This document shows positions 1 to 10,141 of a stretch of 64,000 nt of DNA, one piece after another. The position numbers and the translations under genes were made by a program. The notes under the pieces are model-generated. The model made no database searches. It had not been told where the DNA came from and worked only from the letters and a program-made list of their open reading frames with translations. Numbering within the stretch: position 1 is the first letter of the stretch; each line of letters starts with the position of its first letter. Origin of the DNA: Hyphomicrobiales bacterium. Lineage in GTDB: Bacteria; Pseudomonadota; Alphaproteobacteria; Parvibaculales; Parvibaculaceae. The stretch is from the NCBI GenBank assembly GCA_016124805.1, contig WGND01000009.1, positions 180,606 through 244,605 of the forward strand. The letters are read 5' to 3'.

Positions 1-1
1 C

Positions 2-1054
2 AATCTCTTTGCCATCTTCCCGCCGATCCGCATCAGCCCGATCAATCAGCGGCGCTGGCGCAACTTCAAGGCCAACCGGCGCGGCTATTGGAGCCTCTGG
101 ATTTTTCTGGCGCTATTCTTCCTCTCGCTTTTTGCCGAATTCATCGCCAATGACCGTCCCTTCCTCGTTACCTATCAGGGCGAAGCCTATTTCCCCGTCT
201 TTGCCGATTATCCCGAGACGACCTTTGGCGGCGAGTTTGAAACCAATGCCGATTATCGCGACCCTTATGTGCAGGACCTGATCAGACAGGATGGCGGCAT
301 CATGCTCTGGCCGCCCATCCGCTACAGCTATCAGACCATCAATCTCGATTTGCCCGTGCCGGCACCCGCCCCGCCCTCTGCCGAGAACCTGCTCGGCACG
401 GATGATCAGGGCCGCGATGTGGTGGCGCGCCTGATTTATGGCTTCCGCATCTCGGTGCTTTTCGGCCTCGTGCTCACCATTCTCTCTTCCATCATCGGCA
501 TTGCGGCCGGCGCGGTGCAGGGCTATTTCGGCGGCTGGACGGATTTGCTTTTCCAGCGTTTCATCGAAATCTGGACGAGCGTGCCCTCGCTCTATCTGCT
601 CATCATCATTGCCGCCGTCATCGCGCCCAATTTCTGGATCCTGCTTGGCATCCTGCTGCTGTTTTCATGGGTCTCGCTTGTCGGTGTGGTGCGCGCGGAA
701 TTCCTGCGCGGGCGCAATTTTGAATATGTGAAGGCAGCGCGCGCGCTCGGTCTCTCCAATGCCAAGATCATGTTCAAGCATCTGCTGCCCAATGCGATGG
801 TTGCCACGCTCACCTTCATGCCCTTCATTCTGAATTCATCGATCACGACGCTGACCTCGCTAGACTTTTTGGGCTTCGGCCTGCCGCCCGGTTCCCCCTC
901 GCTGGGTGAACTTCTCTCGCAGGGCAAGGCCAATCTGGAAGCACCCTGGCTCGGCCTCACCGGCTTCTTCTCCATCGCGATCATGCTGAGCCTGCTGATT
1001 TTTGTCGGTGAAGCCGTGCGCGATGCCTTTGATCCGCGCAAGGTGCTGCAATGA
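2..1054 (+). CDS. yejE: Oligopeptide/microcin-type ABC transporter permease (YejE-like), 5' truncated by window edge
   Basis: Frame 2 is open from the window edge (NLFAIFPPIRISPINQRRWRNFKANRRGYWSLWIF...) into ORF 269..1054; binding-protein-dependent permease motif EYVKAARALGLSNAKIMFKHLLPNA; followed by a dual ATPase gene overlapping by 4 bp. Confidence 0.9.
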   Translation, partial: NLFAIFPPIRISPINQRRWRNFKANRRGYWSLWIFLALFFLSLFAEFIANDRPFLVTYQGEAYFPVFADYPETTFGGEFETNADYRDPYVQDLIRQDGGIMLWPPIRYSYQTINLDLPVPAPAPPSAENLLGTDDQGRDVVARLIYGFRISVLFGLVLTILSSIIGIAAGAVQGYFGGWTDLLFQRFIEIWTSVPSLYLLIIIAAVIAPNFWILLGILLLFSWVSLVGVVRAEFLRGRNFEYVKAARALGLSNAKIMFKHLLPNAMVATLTFMPFILNSSITTLTSLDFLGFGLPPGSPSLGELLSQGKANLEAPWLGLTGFFSIAIMLSLLIFVGEAVRDAFDPRKVLQ

Positions 1055-2679
1055 GCGGTCCCCTGATCAGCGTGAAGGAGCTCTCGGTCGCCTTCACCTC
1101 CGACGGGCAGGAAACGCTCGCGGTGGACAGCATCTCCTTCGACATCGAGCCCGGTGAGACGCTTGCCCTTGTCGGCGAGTCAGGCTCGGGCAAATCGGTT
1201 TCGGCGCTCTCGATCCTGCAATTGCTGCCCTATCCGCAGGCGCTGCATCCCTCAGGCAGCATCACCTTTGAGGGACGCAATCTGGTCGGCGCAAGTGAGA
1301 CGGAGCTCCGCAAGATACGCGGCAACCGCATCACCATGGTCTTTCAGGAGCCCATGACCTCGCTCAATCCGCTGCATACGATTGAAAGACAAGTCGGCGA
1401 AGTGCTGACCCTGCACAAGGGCATGCGCGGCCCCGCCGTGCAGAAGCGCGTGTTGGAACTGCTGCATCGCGTCGGCATTCCCAATGCTGAAGAGCGCCTC
1501 AATGCCTATCCCCATCAGCTCTCCGGCGGCCAGCGCCAGCGCGTGATGATTGCCATGGCGCTGGCCAATGAGCCTGATCTGCTGATTGCCGACGAACCCA
1601 CCACCGCGCTTGATGTGACGGTGCAGGCGCAGATTCTGGACCTGCTGCAGGAACTCAAACGCGAGATGGGCATGGCGCTGCTGCTCATCACCCATGATCT
1701 CGGCATTGTCCGCAAAATGGCAGACCGCGTCTGCGTCATGACCAACGGTCAGATCGTTGAGGAAGGCCCTGCCGAGCAGATATTCACGCAACCCGCGCAT
1801 GAATATACGCAGCATCTTCTTGCCGCCGAACCCAAGGGCCGCCCGCCCGCCAGCCATGAAGACACGCCGGTCATCATGGAAGCCGACCATCTCAAGGTCT
1901 GGTTTCCGATCCGGGCCGGGCTGCTGCGCAAGACCATCGGCCATATCAAGGCCGTGGATGATGTCTCCTTCAAGCTGCATGCAAAGCGCACGCTGGGCGT
2001 TGTCGGTGAATCAGGCTCGGGCAAGACAACACTTGGTCTGGCGCTTTTGCGTCTCATTTCGAGTGAAGGCGGCATCCGTTTTGACGGACGCAATATTCAG
2101 GGCGAAGCCTCCAAGGCATTGCGACCTTTACGGCGCCACATGCAGATCGTCTTTCAGGACCCTTTCGGCTCGCTCAGCCCGCGCATGTCGGTTGGCAGCA
2201 TTGTCGAGGAAGGTCTGCTGATCCAGATGCCCGACCTCAAGCCCGATGCCCGCCGCCAGCTTGTCAGCGAGGCGCTGGCCGAGGTTGGCCTTGACCCTGA
2301 TACACAGGACCGCTACCCGCATGAATTTTCCGGTGGCCAGCGCCAGCGCATCGCGATTGCGCGGGCCATGGCGCTCAAGCCGCGCTTTGTCATGCTGGAT
2401 GAACCCACCAGTGCGCTCGACATGTCGGTGCAGGCGCAGATTGTCGATCTGCTGCGCGACCTGCAGACGCGGCATGGCCTTGCCTATCTCTTCATCAGCC
2501 ATGATCTGAAAGTTGTGCGCGCGCTCGCCGACGACATCATCGTCATGCGCGACGGCAAGGTGGTGGAAGCAGGCAGCGCCGATAAGATATTTGACGCGCC
2601 TGAAACCGGTTATACCAGGGCGCTGATGGCCGCCGCCTTTGATCTGGCCGCTGCCCCGGCTGGCACTGTTGCCTCCTGA
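1051..2679 (+). CDS. yejF: ABC transporter ATP-binding protein with two NBDs (YejF-like)
   Basis: Two Walker A ([16 protein letters not shown]) and two [16 protein letters not shown] signatures; overlaps the permease stop. Confidence 0.92.
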   Translation: MSGPLISVKELSVAFTSDGQETLAVDSISFDIEPGETLALVGESGSGKSVSALSILQLLPYPQALHPSGSITFEGRNLVGASETELRKIRGNRITMVFQEPMTSLNPLHTIERQVGEVLTLHKGMRGPAVQKRVLELLHRVGIPNAEERLNAYPHQLSGGQRQRVMIAMALANEPDLLIADEPTTALDVTVQAQILDLLQELKREMGMALLLITHDLGIVRKMADRVCVMTNGQIVEEGPAEQIFTQPAHEYTQHLLAAEPKGRPPASHEDTPVIMEADHLKVWFPIRAGLLRKTIGHIKAVDDVSFKLHAKRTLGVVGESGSGKTTLGLALLRLISSEGGIRFDGRNIQGEASKALRPLRRHMQIVFQDPFGSLSPRMSVGSIVEEGLLIQMPDLKPDARRQLVSEALAEVGLDPDTQDRYPHEFSGGQRQRIAIARAMALKPRFVMLDEPTSALDMSVQAQIVDLLRDLQTRHGLAYLFISHDLKVVRALADDIIVMRDGKVVEAGSADKIFDAPETGYTRALMAAAFDLAAAPAGTVAS

Positions 2680-3102
2680 TCAGGCCTGTACGCGGAATGT
2701 CGCATTGGCCCGCGCAATCGGCGTGCCGTCGGCTGTCACCAGCGCATCGACAAATCCCATATTCTTGCCCGCCCGGATCACACGCGGTGTCACCTGCACC
2801 CATTGGCCGAGCTTGCCCGCGGCCAGATAATCAATATTCAGGCTCACCGTCACGGCGCCGCCTTTCGGCGTCTCGTTATTTTCGGCATAGGTCAGCACAT
2901 AGCTGAGGCCCATAGCATTGTCGGCCAATGACGCGATAACGCCGCCATGCATCAGGCCGCGCGAGTTGCAATGCGCCGCGCGCAGTTCCAGTCCCAGTTC
3001 AAGGATGCCACCATTCTGTCGCGAATAGAGCGGCTCCCATGGATCGGTGACAGCGCTTTTGCGGAAATGCGGCGCAAAGCCCTCCGGCAGCTTCGGCATC
3101 AC
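2680..3102 (-). CDS. PaaI-family hotdog thioesterase
   Basis: MHGGVIASLADNAMG and ITVSLNIDYLAAGKLGQWVQ-type hotdog motifs. Confidence 0.8.
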   Translation of the reverse strand: MMPKLPEGFAPHFRKSAVTDPWEPLYSRQNGGILELGLELRAAHCNSRGLMHGGVIASLADNAMGLSYVLTYAENNETPKGGAVTVSLNIDYLAAGKLGQWVQVTPRVIRAGKNMGFVDALVTADGTPIARANATFRVQA

Positions 3103-3108
3103 ATGCCC

Positions 3109-4206
3109 TCACATCAGAAAGATATAGCCCTTGTCCGGCGGGCATTTGCCGTTGAGCACGGCGGCATAGGCCTTGGCAATCTCGGCTTGCCCCTTTTTTT
3201 CTTCAATGCCGAACCAGCCCGAGGCAGCGGTCACAAATTCTTTCAGCGCGCCTTGCGTGCGGGCATCAAATTCCTCGCGCCCCCAATCCTTGTTGCGCTT
3301 CACGATGCGGTCCGGCGCAAAGAAGAATTCCGGATGGGGGCCGGGCAGATCAGACGCACGACCACCTTCTTCCCAATGCGTGCCGCCCACGACAAGGCTG
3401 AATTTCAGCTTGTCACCAAAATGATGATGGATGCGCGAGCGCGTCTCGATGCTGCCCGCCATGTCGACAAAAAGGGCATCATCAAGTGTGGCCTTTTCGA
3501 TGTCGTCATAGCTCAGCACTTCATCATACCAGCCCGTGCTTTTCACAAAATCGCGGCTTGCTGCAGAGGTCAGGCCCACAACCTTGATGCCCTGCGCCCT
3601 GCGCTTGGCCAGCGCCCAGGCCAGACCCAGCGATGTCTTGCTCGACGCGCTGGAAAGGATCACGCGTTTGGCGCCGAAAAAGCCTTTCTCGTCGAGAAAA
3701 TCATCAATCAGGAACGAGGTGATCAGCAGCGGCCAGAGCACGGCATTGTTGTCTTCGGCGCGCGCATCAAGCGCGGAGGCTGCGGGCAGACGCGTATATT
3801 TGTTATAGGCAGGTGCCAGTCCGGCGCGATGGGCCGAGGCATCGACCAGCGCGTCGGGCTTCACGCGCGAGGCTTCGATTTTCAGATAGCTCGACATGGG
3901 GAAATAGCCAAAGAGCCTTTCGCCCACATTCACATCCGGATGTTTTGACTGCACGACCTGCGCATAACCCCAGACGGGAATGCGACCCCAGCCCTCAGGG
4001 GCGGGAAAGAAGGTCCAGTATTTCATGGCATCGCCATAGGCCGCATAGGTGATGTTGTTGGAGGTGAAGGCAAAGCGCTCCACCTTCACCAGAATATCGC
4101 CGTCCTTGAGTTCGGTGTCTGCCGTGGTCGCCGAGGGCACGATCTCGCTCTTGTGCAGATCACCCTTGCTCACCTGAAAATCCCAGGCCATGCCCGTATC
4201 ACTCAT
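3109..4206 (-). CDS. DUF2855 family protein
   Basis: 365 aa; N-terminal VERFAFTSNNITYAAYGDAMKYWTFFPAPEGWGRIPVWGYA typical of the DUF2855 family. Confidence 0.8.
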   Translation of the reverse strand: MSDTGMAWDFQVSKGDLHKSEIVPSATTADTELKDGDILVKVERFAFTSNNITYAAYGDAMKYWTFFPAPEGWGRIPVWGYAQVVQSKHPDVNVGERLFGYFPMSSYLKIEASRVKPDALVDASAHRAGLAPAYNKYTRLPAASALDARAEDNNAVLWPLLITSFLIDDFLDEKGFFGAKRVILSSASSKTSLGLAWALAKRRAQGIKVVGLTSAASRDFVKSTGWYDEVLSYDDIEKATLDDALFVDMAGSIETRSRIHHHFGDKLKFSLVVGGTHWEEGGRASDLPGPHPEFFFAPDRIVKRNKDWGREEFDARTQGALKEFVTAASGWFGIEEKKGQAEIAKAYAAVLNGKCPPDKGYIFLM

Positions 4207-4294
4207 GAAAATCTCCCTTGTCGGACGCCTGTGTCAGCGCCTCTGCCATTCCGTCAATTGCATGTGCCAAGCATATAGGCACGACGTCACGCGA

Positions 4295-5152
4295 TTACAG
4301 CCTCTTGATCGAGGTCACATGGCCCGAGGCGCGCGCAATCCGCGTCATCGCAATATCAAGCCGCTCAATGGCGACGCGCATGTGATGGCCATTGGCATGG
4401 ATGAGCCGCTGGTCATCCACCATGATGCCGACATGCCCCTTCCAGAACACCAGATCGCCGCGCTTGAGCGTCGTGAAATCAAGTGGTTCGGGCAGCGCTT
4501 CGCCGAGCGTGGCTTCCTGCATGTCCGTGTCGCGCAAAGATGTAATCCCGGCGCGCTCGAGTGCCAGCTGCACAAGGCCCGAACAATCCATGCCCATCGT
4601 GTCGCGGCCGCCCCAGAGATAGGGCACACCTAGAAATTCCTCGGCCACCGCCACATAGTCGCGCACATGCGAGCCGACAGGTGCGATATGCGCGGTGAAG
4701 ATCCAGCCGCCGCGTTCAAGTTCGCTATATTCGCCGCTCGCGCCGGTCACGCGCAATTTGGCATTCATGCCGAGCGGAATGGCGGGGCGTGTTTTCAGGT
4801 CAGGCTTGGGATAGATGAAGCTGCGAAGCGCCACGACCTGATGCGTGGCGCGATAAGGCCGCGAGCCAAGCTGCTTGGCGTCCACATAGCCGACATAGTC
4901 ATCAAGTACGGATTGCCCCCAGGCCCATCCGCCCTCTTCCTCATAGACGCGGAAAATCTCGCCAAAGAGAAGCTGGGTGTCCATCGGGGCGTCCGGCTGC
5001 GCCCGCCGCAGCAGGGGCGCGACGGGCACGATCACCTGCCGGTCCGTGCCCTCGACAAAACAGTCAGCCTTCACCTCGCCGCGCAGATGGGCGGCGGCCA
5101 GGTCTTCACGATAGGGATTCAACCTGCGGTCCGGACCGCCATCACGACTCAT
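4295..5152 (-). CDS. C40 (NlpC/P60) family cell-wall peptidase
   Basis: YLWGGRDTMGMDCSGLVQ catalytic Cys motif and GHVGIMVDDQRLIHANGHHMRV His motif. Confidence 0.9.
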   Translation of the reverse strand: MSRDGGPDRRLNPYREDLAAAHLRGEVKADCFVEGTDRQVIVPVAPLLRRAQPDAPMDTQLLFGEIFRVYEEEGGWAWGQSVLDDYVGYVDAKQLGSRPYRATHQVVALRSFIYPKPDLKTRPAIPLGMNAKLRVTGASGEYSELERGGWIFTAHIAPVGSHVRDYVAVAEEFLGVPYLWGGRDTMGMDCSGLVQLALERAGITSLRDTDMQEATLGEALPEPLDFTTLKRGDLVFWKGHVGIMVDDQRLIHANGHHMRVAIERLDIAMTRIARASGHVTSIKRL

Positions 5153-5499
5153 ACGGGCAGCTTGCTCGAAACATTGGTGATGAGGGTGGCAAAGTCATTC
5201 ATGAAGCAGGTGCCTTTCTCGGTCGGCTGAACCAGAACATTGCGCCGGTCGGTCTCGTCGCGCCGCCGCCGGAGCAGATCGAGTCCGCTCAATGTGTCCA
5301 GCGCGCGTGTGATGGCGGGTTTGGAAACCCCCAGCACTGTCGACAATCCACGCACGGTATGGGGTGGCGGATCAATATAGATCGTCAACAAGATAGCCAG
5401 TTGGCGCGAGGAAAGATCGGGTCCCTCGCCCTTCACTGTTTCGCGAAGGACATCATGCCAAAGGGCCAATGCCTGTTCGCTATTCATCATCTGTCCCAC
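5149..5499 (-). CDS. MarR-family transcriptional regulator
   Basis: Winged-helix: LSTVLGVSKPAITRALDTLSGLDLLRRRRDETDRRNVLVQPTEKG; overlaps the C40 peptidase start. Confidence 0.8.
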   Translation of the reverse strand: MGQMMNSEQALALWHDVLRETVKGEGPDLSSRQLAILLTIYIDPPPHTVRGLSTVLGVSKPAITRALDTLSGLDLLRRRRDETDRRNVLVQPTEKGTCFMNDFATLITNVSSKLPV

Positions 5500-5636
5500 G
5501 CCATCGCCTCCCGCGACAGCTCCACCGCTGCCCGCATGGCGGACAACAATGAAGACTTTCCAGCCTGGTTCACGCCTCCCCGCGCTGCCCCTGCTGGATC
5601 CTGTTCAGTTTATCGGTGACAGCGGCCCGCGCAAGC

Positions 5637-7031
5637 CTAGCCGTAACGCTGGCAGATCAAATGATAGAGCGCTCGGATCGCATAGGCTTCGCCACCGACA
5701 GGCCGTCCCGGCTTGGGCTTGGGGGCCCAGCCGTAAATATCGAAATGGGCATAGGCCTTGGCCTTTTCCACAAAGCGCCGCAGAAACAGCGCTGCGGTAA
5801 TGCAGCCGGCAAAGGCACCATCTGAAATGTGATTGACGTCGGCAATCTTGCTGTCGAGCCATGAATCATAAGGCGACCAGAAGGGCATGCGCCAGACCGG
5901 ATCGGCGCAGGCGCGCGCGGCGGCTTCAAGATCGCTCGCCAGCGCGTCATTATCGGTAAAATAGGGCGGCAGCTCGGGGCCGAGTGCCGTACGCGCCGCG
6001 CCCGTCAATGTCGCCATGTCGATCAGCAGATCGGGTGCCTCGCTATCGGCTTCGGCCAGCGCATCAGCTAGGATGAGCCGGCCTTCCGCATCCGTGTTGC
6101 CGATCTCGACAGTCAGCCCCTTACGGCTCTGGAGCACATCGCCGGGCCGAAAAGCATTGCCGCCAATGGCATTCTCCACCGCCGGGATCAGCAGGCGCAG
6201 GCGCACATCAAGGCCCTTGTCCATGATGAGCTGCGCCAGCGCCAGCGTGGCGGCCGCCCCGCCCATATCCTTTTTCATCAGCAGCATGGCGCTTGACGGC
6301 TTCAAGTCGAGCCCGCCCGTGTCGAAGGAAACGCCCTTGCCCACCAGCGTCACTTTGGGCGCATCGGCGCGGCCCCATGTCATGTCGATCAGACGGGGCG
6401 CCACATCGGATGCCCGCCCCACGGCATGCACCATGGGATAGTTGCGCGTCAGCAAATCCTCACCAAGGATGACATGGGTGCTCGCGCCATATTGCGTCGC
6501 GACGGCCATGACAGCCTTTTCAATATCGGCCGGTGTCATGTCAGCGGCAGGCGTGTTGATGAGATCGCGCACCAGAAAGACGGCGCGCGCCAGACGGCTG
6601 ACTTCTTCGCCATCGACACTGTCGGGCAGCACAAGGCGCGGCCATTCGCGTGTCTTGCCGCTATAGCGGGTGAAGCGATAGGTCCCGAGCGCATAGCCGA
6701 GCGCCGCCTTGGCGGGGTCTGCCGCACTCTGCCCGGCAAAGCGATAATCACCTTGAGGCAAAGCTCCGGGCAAGGCACCGGTCAAAAAGGGATCGGCGGC
6801 CTCGCCCAACCCGAGCAGCACGCCGGAAAGCCCCCCCGAACCATCGGGCAGCAGCAGCACCTTGCCCGCCTCGCCCTTGAAGCCGGATGTTTCGACCCAG
6901 GCCGCACCTGCCCCGGCATGGGAGGCGCACCAGCCCTCCACATCGCGCGATGGCACCAGCCACACAGGCGTTGCCGCCACATCCTTGCGGGTCACAAAAA
7001 ATTCGAGCACGACTTGTCCCCTGACACCCAA
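5637..7031 (-). CDS. M17 leucyl aminopeptidase family protein
   Basis: VGKGVSFDTGGLDLKPSSAML, NTDAEGRLILADAL M17 signatures. Confidence 0.93.
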   Translation of the reverse strand: MGVRGQVVLEFFVTRKDVAATPVWLVPSRDVEGWCASHAGAGAAWVETSGFKGEAGKVLLLPDGSGGLSGVLLGLGEAADPFLTGALPGALPQGDYRFAGQSAADPAKAALGYALGTYRFTRYSGKTREWPRLVLPDSVDGEEVSRLARAVFLVRDLINTPAADMTPADIEKAVMAVATQYGASTHVILGEDLLTRNYPMVHAVGRASDVAPRLIDMTWGRADAPKVTLVGKGVSFDTGGLDLKPSSAMLLMKKDMGGAAATLALAQLIMDKGLDVRLRLLIPAVENAIGGNAFRPGDVLQSRKGLTVEIGNTDAEGRLILADALAEADSEAPDLLIDMATLTGAARTALGPELPPYFTDNDALASDLEAAARACADPVWRMPFWSPYDSWLDSKIADVNHISDGAFAGCITAALFLRRFVEKAKAYAHFDIYGWAPKPKPGRPVGGEAYAIRALYHLICQRYG

Positions 7032-7123
7032 TATGGGAATGATTTTCGAGCCTTGAGACCTTATAGAGGGACCTTGAAGGCTGCAACGCGCTTGGGCCCC
7101 GCTTCATGATCTAGGGTGCGACA

Positions 7124-7792
7124 ATGGAATTTGAACTCGTCATCGGTGACAAAAACTGGTCCAGCTGGAGCCTCCGCCCCTGGCTTCTCATGAAACAGGC
7201 CGGGCTCACATTCAACGAGATCCCGGTGCGGTTGCGCTCGCCCCAGACCAAAAGTGAAATTCTCGCCCATTCCCCGAGCGGTCTGGTGCCCGCCCTCAAA
7301 TGGCGCGGCAAGGTGATCTGCGACTCGCTGGCAATCTGTGAAACCATTGCCGAGCTTTATCCGGAAAAAAACCTCTGGCCGCAGGACATGCTGACGCGTG
7401 CCATTGCCCGGTCGGTTGCCTGTGAAATGCATTCGGGCTTTCGTGACCTGCGCATCGACATGCCCATGGATATCGTCAACATCTATCCGGGCACGGCGAT
7501 CAGCGACGGCACCAAATCCGACATCCGGCGCATCGTGACGGTCTGGCGCGAGATGCGGCAGCAATTCGGGCAGCTGCGCAGCGATGATCAGGGCTTCCTC
7601 TTTGGCCACTTCACCGTGGCCGATGCCATGTATGCCCCTGTCGTCACGCGCTTTGCGACCTATGCCGTTGATCTGGCGGCCATGGGCGATGACGGGACGG
7701 CGCTTGCCTATATGAAGACGATGCGGACATTGCCAGCCATGCGCGACTGGGAAGCGGGCGCCGAAGCCGGGCTCAAGGCGCGGGGTCTTTAG
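7124..7792 (+). CDS. Glutathione S-transferase family protein
   Basis: N-terminal thioredoxin-like fold ELVIGDKNWSSWSLRPWLLMKQAG...; GST C-domain. Confidence 0.85.
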   Translation: MEFELVIGDKNWSSWSLRPWLLMKQAGLTFNEIPVRLRSPQTKSEILAHSPSGLVPALKWRGKVICDSLAICETIAELYPEKNLWPQDMLTRAIARSVACEMHSGFRDLRIDMPMDIVNIYPGTAISDGTKSDIRRIVTVWREMRQQFGQLRSDDQGFLFGHFTVADAMYAPVVTRFATYAVDLAAMGDDGTALAYMKTMRTLPAMRDWEAGAEAGLKARGL

Positions 7793-8960
7793 AGGCCACC
7801 GGCTTTTCGCCCGAGAGTTCCTCATAATAGCGCGCCGCACCGGCATGAAGCGGGATCGGAATATGGGCGATCAGCGCCGCACTCATTTCCGCCGTCGGCT
7901 GGGACGCGCCGTAAATCTGTTCGGCCGGCAGCACACCGGGAATGCCGAAGCCTGACTCCAGCAGGCTCTTGTTGCCGGGATAGAAAAGCGCCTGCGTGAT
8001 GGCATAGATCAGGTTCGGGTCGGCTTCTTCCTGACAGATCAGGATGGTGCTGATGGCCAGCGTGTCGATGGCCGGGGCAAAGCCATAGGTGCCTGCCGGA
8101 ATATGGGCAACCTCAAAGCGGCTGTCGGGGCCGGTCAGCGTCTCGACTTCCGGCCCGTCAATCGCCAGAGGATCAAGCACGCCGCGCCCGATCAGATCCA
8201 CCAGCTGCGGCATGGGATCGGGGCCGACCCAGAAGAGCGCGTCAATACGATTGAGAATGACAAGTTCGGTTGCCCGGGCCGGTTCGGCGTCAATCAATTC
8301 GACATTGCCCGGCCCCAGGCCATAGGCCTTGAGAATGGCGAGCGCATCCTGTCGTCCGACCGAGCCTTTGGGGCCAATCGCAACGCGCTTGCCCTTGAGA
8401 TCGGTGATGCGATGCGCCGAAAGACCCCGGCTGGCAAGCAGATGCACGCTCTGATGATAGAGACGCGAAATGGCGCGGATTTTCTTGTAGGGCTTTTCAC
8501 CGCGGAAAGGGCCCGTGCCGCGCCAGGCCATATGAAGCGCGCTGCCGCTCACAATGGCGGCCTCGAAATGGCCGGCATTGACGGCGCGAATGCTCGCCGC
8601 CTCACTCAGCGAGCTTTTGACGACCGCCACAAGGCCTGCCACCCCGCAGGGCGACTGGCTGTCGCAGGGCGGGGTATCGGGCGGACGGCTGATGGCGGCG
8701 GCTAGCCGCTCGCCCACCGCGAATTCCGTGCCGCCCACGCTGCCGCTCCCGATCTGGAAGAAGACAACTTTTTGCGGCTCTTCTTCCAGCGCCAGCGGCG
8801 GGCGCATATAGAGAAGCGCGCCCAGGCCGATGATAAAAAGAGCCAGCAACCCGATCATGACCGGGCGGGCTGCATCATGGGACAGGAGCCCGTCCACGCC
8901 TTCATATAGGGCCTTTGCCCGCTTGCGCAGCGCAACAAGCATCTTTTTCCCGTGTTCCAT
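7773..8960 (-). CDS. TAXI-family TRAP transporter solute-binding protein, membrane anchored
   Basis: FFQIGSGSVGGTEFAVGERLA, DLKGKRVAIGPKGSVGRQDALAIL; N-terminal TM segment PVMIGLLALFIIGLGALLY. Confidence 0.8.
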   Translation of the reverse strand: MEHGKKMLVALRKRAKALYEGVDGLLSHDAARPVMIGLLALFIIGLGALLYMRPPLALEEEPQKVVFFQIGSGSVGGTEFAVGERLAAAISRPPDTPPCDSQSPCGVAGLVAVVKSSLSEAASIRAVNAGHFEAAIVSGSALHMAWRGTGPFRGEKPYKKIRAISRLYHQSVHLLASRGLSAHRITDLKGKRVAIGPKGSVGRQDALAILKAYGLGPGNVELIDAEPARATELVILNRIDALFWVGPDPMPQLVDLIGRGVLDPLAIDGPEVETLTGPDSRFEVAHIPAGTYGFAPAIDTLAISTILICQEEADPNLIYAITQALFYPGNKSLLESGFGIPGVLPAEQIYGASQPTAEMSAALIAHIPIPLHAGAARYYEELSGEKPVASKDPAP

Positions 8961-9121
8961 GGCGGCATACTAGGCCGCTCATGGGGTGATCCGGAATCGA
9001 TATTTCAAATTGAACTTATAATTAATGATTTCTTGAGGGCTGCTGCCGCAAACTGCCGCCATGAGCGCCTGATGTGCAACATCGGGCGATATATGCCATC
9101 AAGAGATTGGGACGAAGAGCC

Positions 9122-10066
9122 ATGACAGTCACGGTCGAGACAGAAAAATGTCCGGTCATTGCATTGCGGGCCAAAACAGATTTCGGGCAGCGCAAGCTGT
9201 TCGCAACCGTCGCTTTCTGCGCGCTTGTCGCGCTGGGGGGATGTGCGAGCACAGGCAGCACGCCGACACCACAGGCGTCGGCCAGCCCGAAGGCCACCAC
9301 AGAGGCTGCGGCAAGCGATGCGCCCCTGCCCGAGCAGGCCGCGATCAGCGACGCCGATCTGCGCAAGATGGCGCAGGAGGCCACCCACAAGCAGGATTAC
9401 ATCAGCGCGGCGACCTATTGGAGCACGCTGCATGAACGCAACACGGATGACCCCGATACCTGCGTTTATTATTCACGCGCCCTGCGCCAGATCGGCTCGC
9501 TTGAGCAGGCCGGCACCGTGATGCAGAAGATTTACATTCTCGCCCCCGAGGATGAGAACGTGCTCGCCGAATATGGCAAGGTGCTGACATCGGCCGGCAA
9601 GACCGATCAGGGTGTCGCCATGCTTCAGCATGCCGCCGAACTCAATCAGAAGGACTGGAGCCTGCTCTCCGCGCTTGGCGTGGGACTTGATCAGCTCGGT
9701 CGCTTCAGCGAGGCGCAGGCCAAATATCAGCAGGCGCTGGCGCTCTCGAAGGACAATCCCACCGTGCTCACAAATCTCGGCCTTTCCTATGCCCAGAGCG
9801 GTGATCTCGACAAGGCGGAAAGCGTGCTGCGGCAGGCCGTGGCCAATCCGATGTCGGATGCCCATGCCCGCCAGAACCTGGCACTCATCCTCGGCATCAA
9901 AGGCAATTTCGAGGAGGCCACGCGCCTCGTCCATGCCGATCTGCCCGCCCAGGTCGCCCAGAACAATATCGACTATATGCATGAAATGCTGGCTGCCCCT
10001 GCCGTCTACAAGCAGATGGAACAGCTTGATGCCAAGGCGGCGTCGGCTGATACCGCCCAGCCCTGA
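9122..10066 (+). CDS. tadD: TPR lipoprotein, TadD-like pilus assembly protein
   Basis: Lipobox LGGC after signal peptide; TPR repeats; adjacent to tadC. Upstream in-frame start at 9074 is less likely. Confidence 0.75.
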   Translation: MTVTVETEKCPVIALRAKTDFGQRKLFATVAFCALVALGGCASTGSTPTPQASASPKATTEAAASDAPLPEQAAISDADLRKMAQEATHKQDYISAATYWSTLHERNTDDPDTCVYYSRALRQIGSLEQAGTVMQKIYILAPEDENVLAEYGKVLTSAGKTDQGVAMLQHAAELNQKDWSLLSALGVGLDQLGRFSEAQAKYQQALALSKDNPTVLTNLGLSYAQSGDLDKAESVLRQAVANPMSDAHARQNLALILGIKGNFEEATRLVHADLPAQVAQNNIDYMHEMLAAPAVYKQMEQLDAKAASADTAQP

Positions 10067-10090
10067 GGCTTTCAGAAATCAGACAAAGAA

Positions 10091-10118
10091 AAGGCGCCCT
10101 GTTCGGGGCGCCTTTTTT
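10091..10118. terminator. Rho-independent terminator between convergent tadD-like and tadC
   Basis: aaGGCGCCctgttcgGGGCGCCtttttt hairpin plus T-run. Confidence 0.8.
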
Positions 10119-10141
10119 ATGTGTTGGAAAGGTGAAGGTTC

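Noticed and set aside
2947-3948. 333-aa plus-strand ORF
   Set aside because: Antisense to DUF2855 and thioesterase genes
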